Positions 63,231-64,000 of a stretch of DNA of 64,000 nucleotides are shown here, one piece after another. How positions within the stretch are numbered: the stretch's first letter is position 1; the number at the start of each line of letters is the position of its first letter. A program made the translations under genes and the position numbers. The stretch covers positions 1 through 64,000 of the forward strand of contig JAUWKS010000006.1 in the NCBI GenBank assembly GCA_030614005.1. Reading direction: 5' to 3'. Source of the DNA: Candidatus Heimdallarchaeota archaeon. GTDB taxonomy: Archaea > Asgardarchaeota > Heimdallarchaeia > JABLTI01. The notes beneath the pieces are model-generated. The model saw nothing but the letters and a program-made list of their open reading frames with translations. It did not search any database and was not told the origin of the DNA.

Positions 63231-64000
63231 TTACTTCTTATTTTCTAGTGGAACAATCGTTAGTGTTATTTTTGTTCCGTCTATATCCCAATCTGATGAA
63301 ACACCATCTTTCTTTGAACCTGCTTTGATTACTGTAGACAATGTTTCTGTTTTAATATAATCTACCCACTTATTCATAGCATCAGTAATTTTCTCATCAC
63401 CTTTGAAGTAAAGTTCAATATTTTGTGTATATTCAAGGTCTGCTTCTTTTCTCATAGTTTGGATTCGACGAACAATATCTCGGACAAGTCCTTCTTGGAT
63501 TAGCTTTGCCGTTAACTTTGTTTTAATGAAAATTTGTCCACCATCAAAAGAAGCATCTGCATATCCTTCTTTACCACTAGAAATTATGTCCAAATATTCT
63601 TCACTAACATCAAATTCTCCATCCTCTGTTTCAAGTTTGAAGGAATGTTTTTCTTTTAATTTAGTAACTGCTTTCTGAGCTTTTTCGCCTGAAAGATTTT
63701 TAATTGCATCTCCGACAACTGGAGCATTTTGCTTAAAAGCAGGTCCCAGTAGTTTGAATTTTGGTTTTAATTGATAATTGACCATTTCCGAAAGCTCTTC
63801 TTGGAAGGTAATCTTTTTTACATTGAGTTCTTCTTTGATTTCAATTAAAAATTGTTTAGCCATATTTTGATGAGCTTCAGGACAAACAATAATTAACTCT
63901 TGTAAAGGTAACCTTATTTTTATGTTGGCTTTTCCTCTTGCTGCTCTTCCTGCTTCAACTATAGCAATGGAATAATCCATAGCTTCCTCAAGATGGGGGT
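63231..64000 (-). CDS. ileS: isoleucyl-tRNA synthetase, C-terminal part (cut by window edge)
   Basis: The frame runs to the window edge, so only the last 256 residues are visible. The segment EEAMDYSIAIVEAGRAARGKANIKIRLPLQEL is the anticodon-binding/C-terminal region of archaeal and eukaryotic-type IleRS (the helix usually read as VELGRAARNKAGIKVRQPL). GLVRDIVRRIQTMRKEADLEY and a final beta domain follow. No catalytic motifs are in the window; they should lie beyond 64000. ValRS and LeuRS share parts of the fold, but this block fits IleRS best. It precedes aEF1-beta on the same strand by 87 bases. Confidence 0.88.
   Translation of the reverse strand, partial: PHLEEAMDYSIAIVEAGRAARGKANIKIRLPLQELIIVCPEAHQNMAKQFLIEIKEELNVKKITFQEELSEMVNYQLKPKFKLLGPAFKQNAPVVGDAIKNLSGEKAQKAVTKLKEKHSFKLETEDGEFDVSEEYLDIISSGKEGYADASFDGGQIFIKTKLTAKLIQEGLVRDIVRRIQTMRKEADLEYTQNIELYFKGDEKITDAMNKWVDYIKTETLSTVIKAGSKKDGVSSDWDIDGTKITLTIVPLENKK

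Noticed and set aside
1..64000. tRNA genes
   Set aside because: I looked for T-arm GTTCRANNC motifs on both strands in the intergenic stretches and found none with a matching acceptor stem. A tRNA scan would be decisive.
1..64000. CRISPR array, insertion sequence or prophage
   Set aside because: No regularly spaced repeats, transposase, integrase or phage genes were seen.

Overview
This is chromosomal DNA of an archaeon, most likely an Asgard archaeon (Promethearchaeota; the class cannot be fixed from this window). The archaeal assignment rests on information-processing and cofactor genes: the GatD/GatE pair, archaeal S-adenosylmethionine synthetase, short archaeal TyrRS, ABCE1/RLI, aEF1-beta, uS13-uS4-uS11 in archaeal order, and the archaeal pantoate kinase/phosphopantothenate synthetase route to CoA. 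The Asgard assignment is inference. It rests on a Rab/Ras-type small GTPase with an intact G1-G5 set and a coiled-coil partner, a seven-helix membrane protein with a longin/roadblock-like tail, and many small zinc-ribbon and membrane proteins of unknown function. The DNA is strongly AT-rich. TTG and GTG starts are common and usually follow GGTGA- or GGAGG-type ribosome sites. Genes are dense and lie on both strands. I see no tRNA, rRNA, insertion sequence or CRISPR array.

Layout. 1-5 kb: a secreted protein, a large cytosolic protein with an Ig-like tail, S-adenosylmethionine synthetase, and a zinc-ribbon membrane protein. 5-8 kb: DnaJ, then a two-gene aconitase-superfamily dehydratase. 8-12.4 kb: small unknown proteins, a HEAT-repeat protein and an M48 membrane protease. 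12.5-15.3 kb: the TldD/TldE protease pair. 15.3-20 kb, minus strand: a tandem GNAT, TatD, a coiled-coil protein and the small GTPase, with a membrane/zinc-ribbon protein downstream. 20-24.5 kb: a DegT-type aminotransferase, IscS-IscU, and a class II HMG-CoA reductase for isoprenoid lipids. 24.6-28.8 kb: two large exported, C-terminally anchored proteins, one related to zinc-dependent phospholipase C and one that reads as a circularly permuted solute-binding protein. 29-36.9 kb: a degenerate Mrr-like protein, zinc ribbons, divergent gatD/gatE, a three-gene unknown operon and the 7TM-longin protein. 37.2-39.1 kb: the ribosomal protein operon. 39-49 kb: an aminotransferase, an FAH-family hydrolase with an E2-like acyltransferase, gamma-glutamyltransferase, TyrRS, RLI and a frameshifted GNAT. 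50.3-57.7 kb: a tight operon covering nearly all of CoA synthesis (PoK, PPS, PanB, PanE, an aspartate decarboxylase-like enzyme, CoaBC), followed by an AMP-forming ligase. 57.7-64 kb: a lipid kinase, a two-domain ABC permease and its likely ATPase, a membrane/winged-helix protein, aEF1-beta and the C-terminal end of IleRS, which runs off the window.

Most notable: (1) a 40-base inverted repeat, CTGGTCAC-N24-GTGACCAG, present twice with identical arm and spacer lengths in front of unrelated genes; (2) the apparently permuted solute-binding protein; (3) the GTPase/coiled-coil pair; (4) the 7TM-longin protein beside a copy of the inverted repeat; (5) proteins with lost catalytic residues (Mrr-like, PLC-like, E2-like). 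All identifications come from reading motifs by eye. No database search was run.
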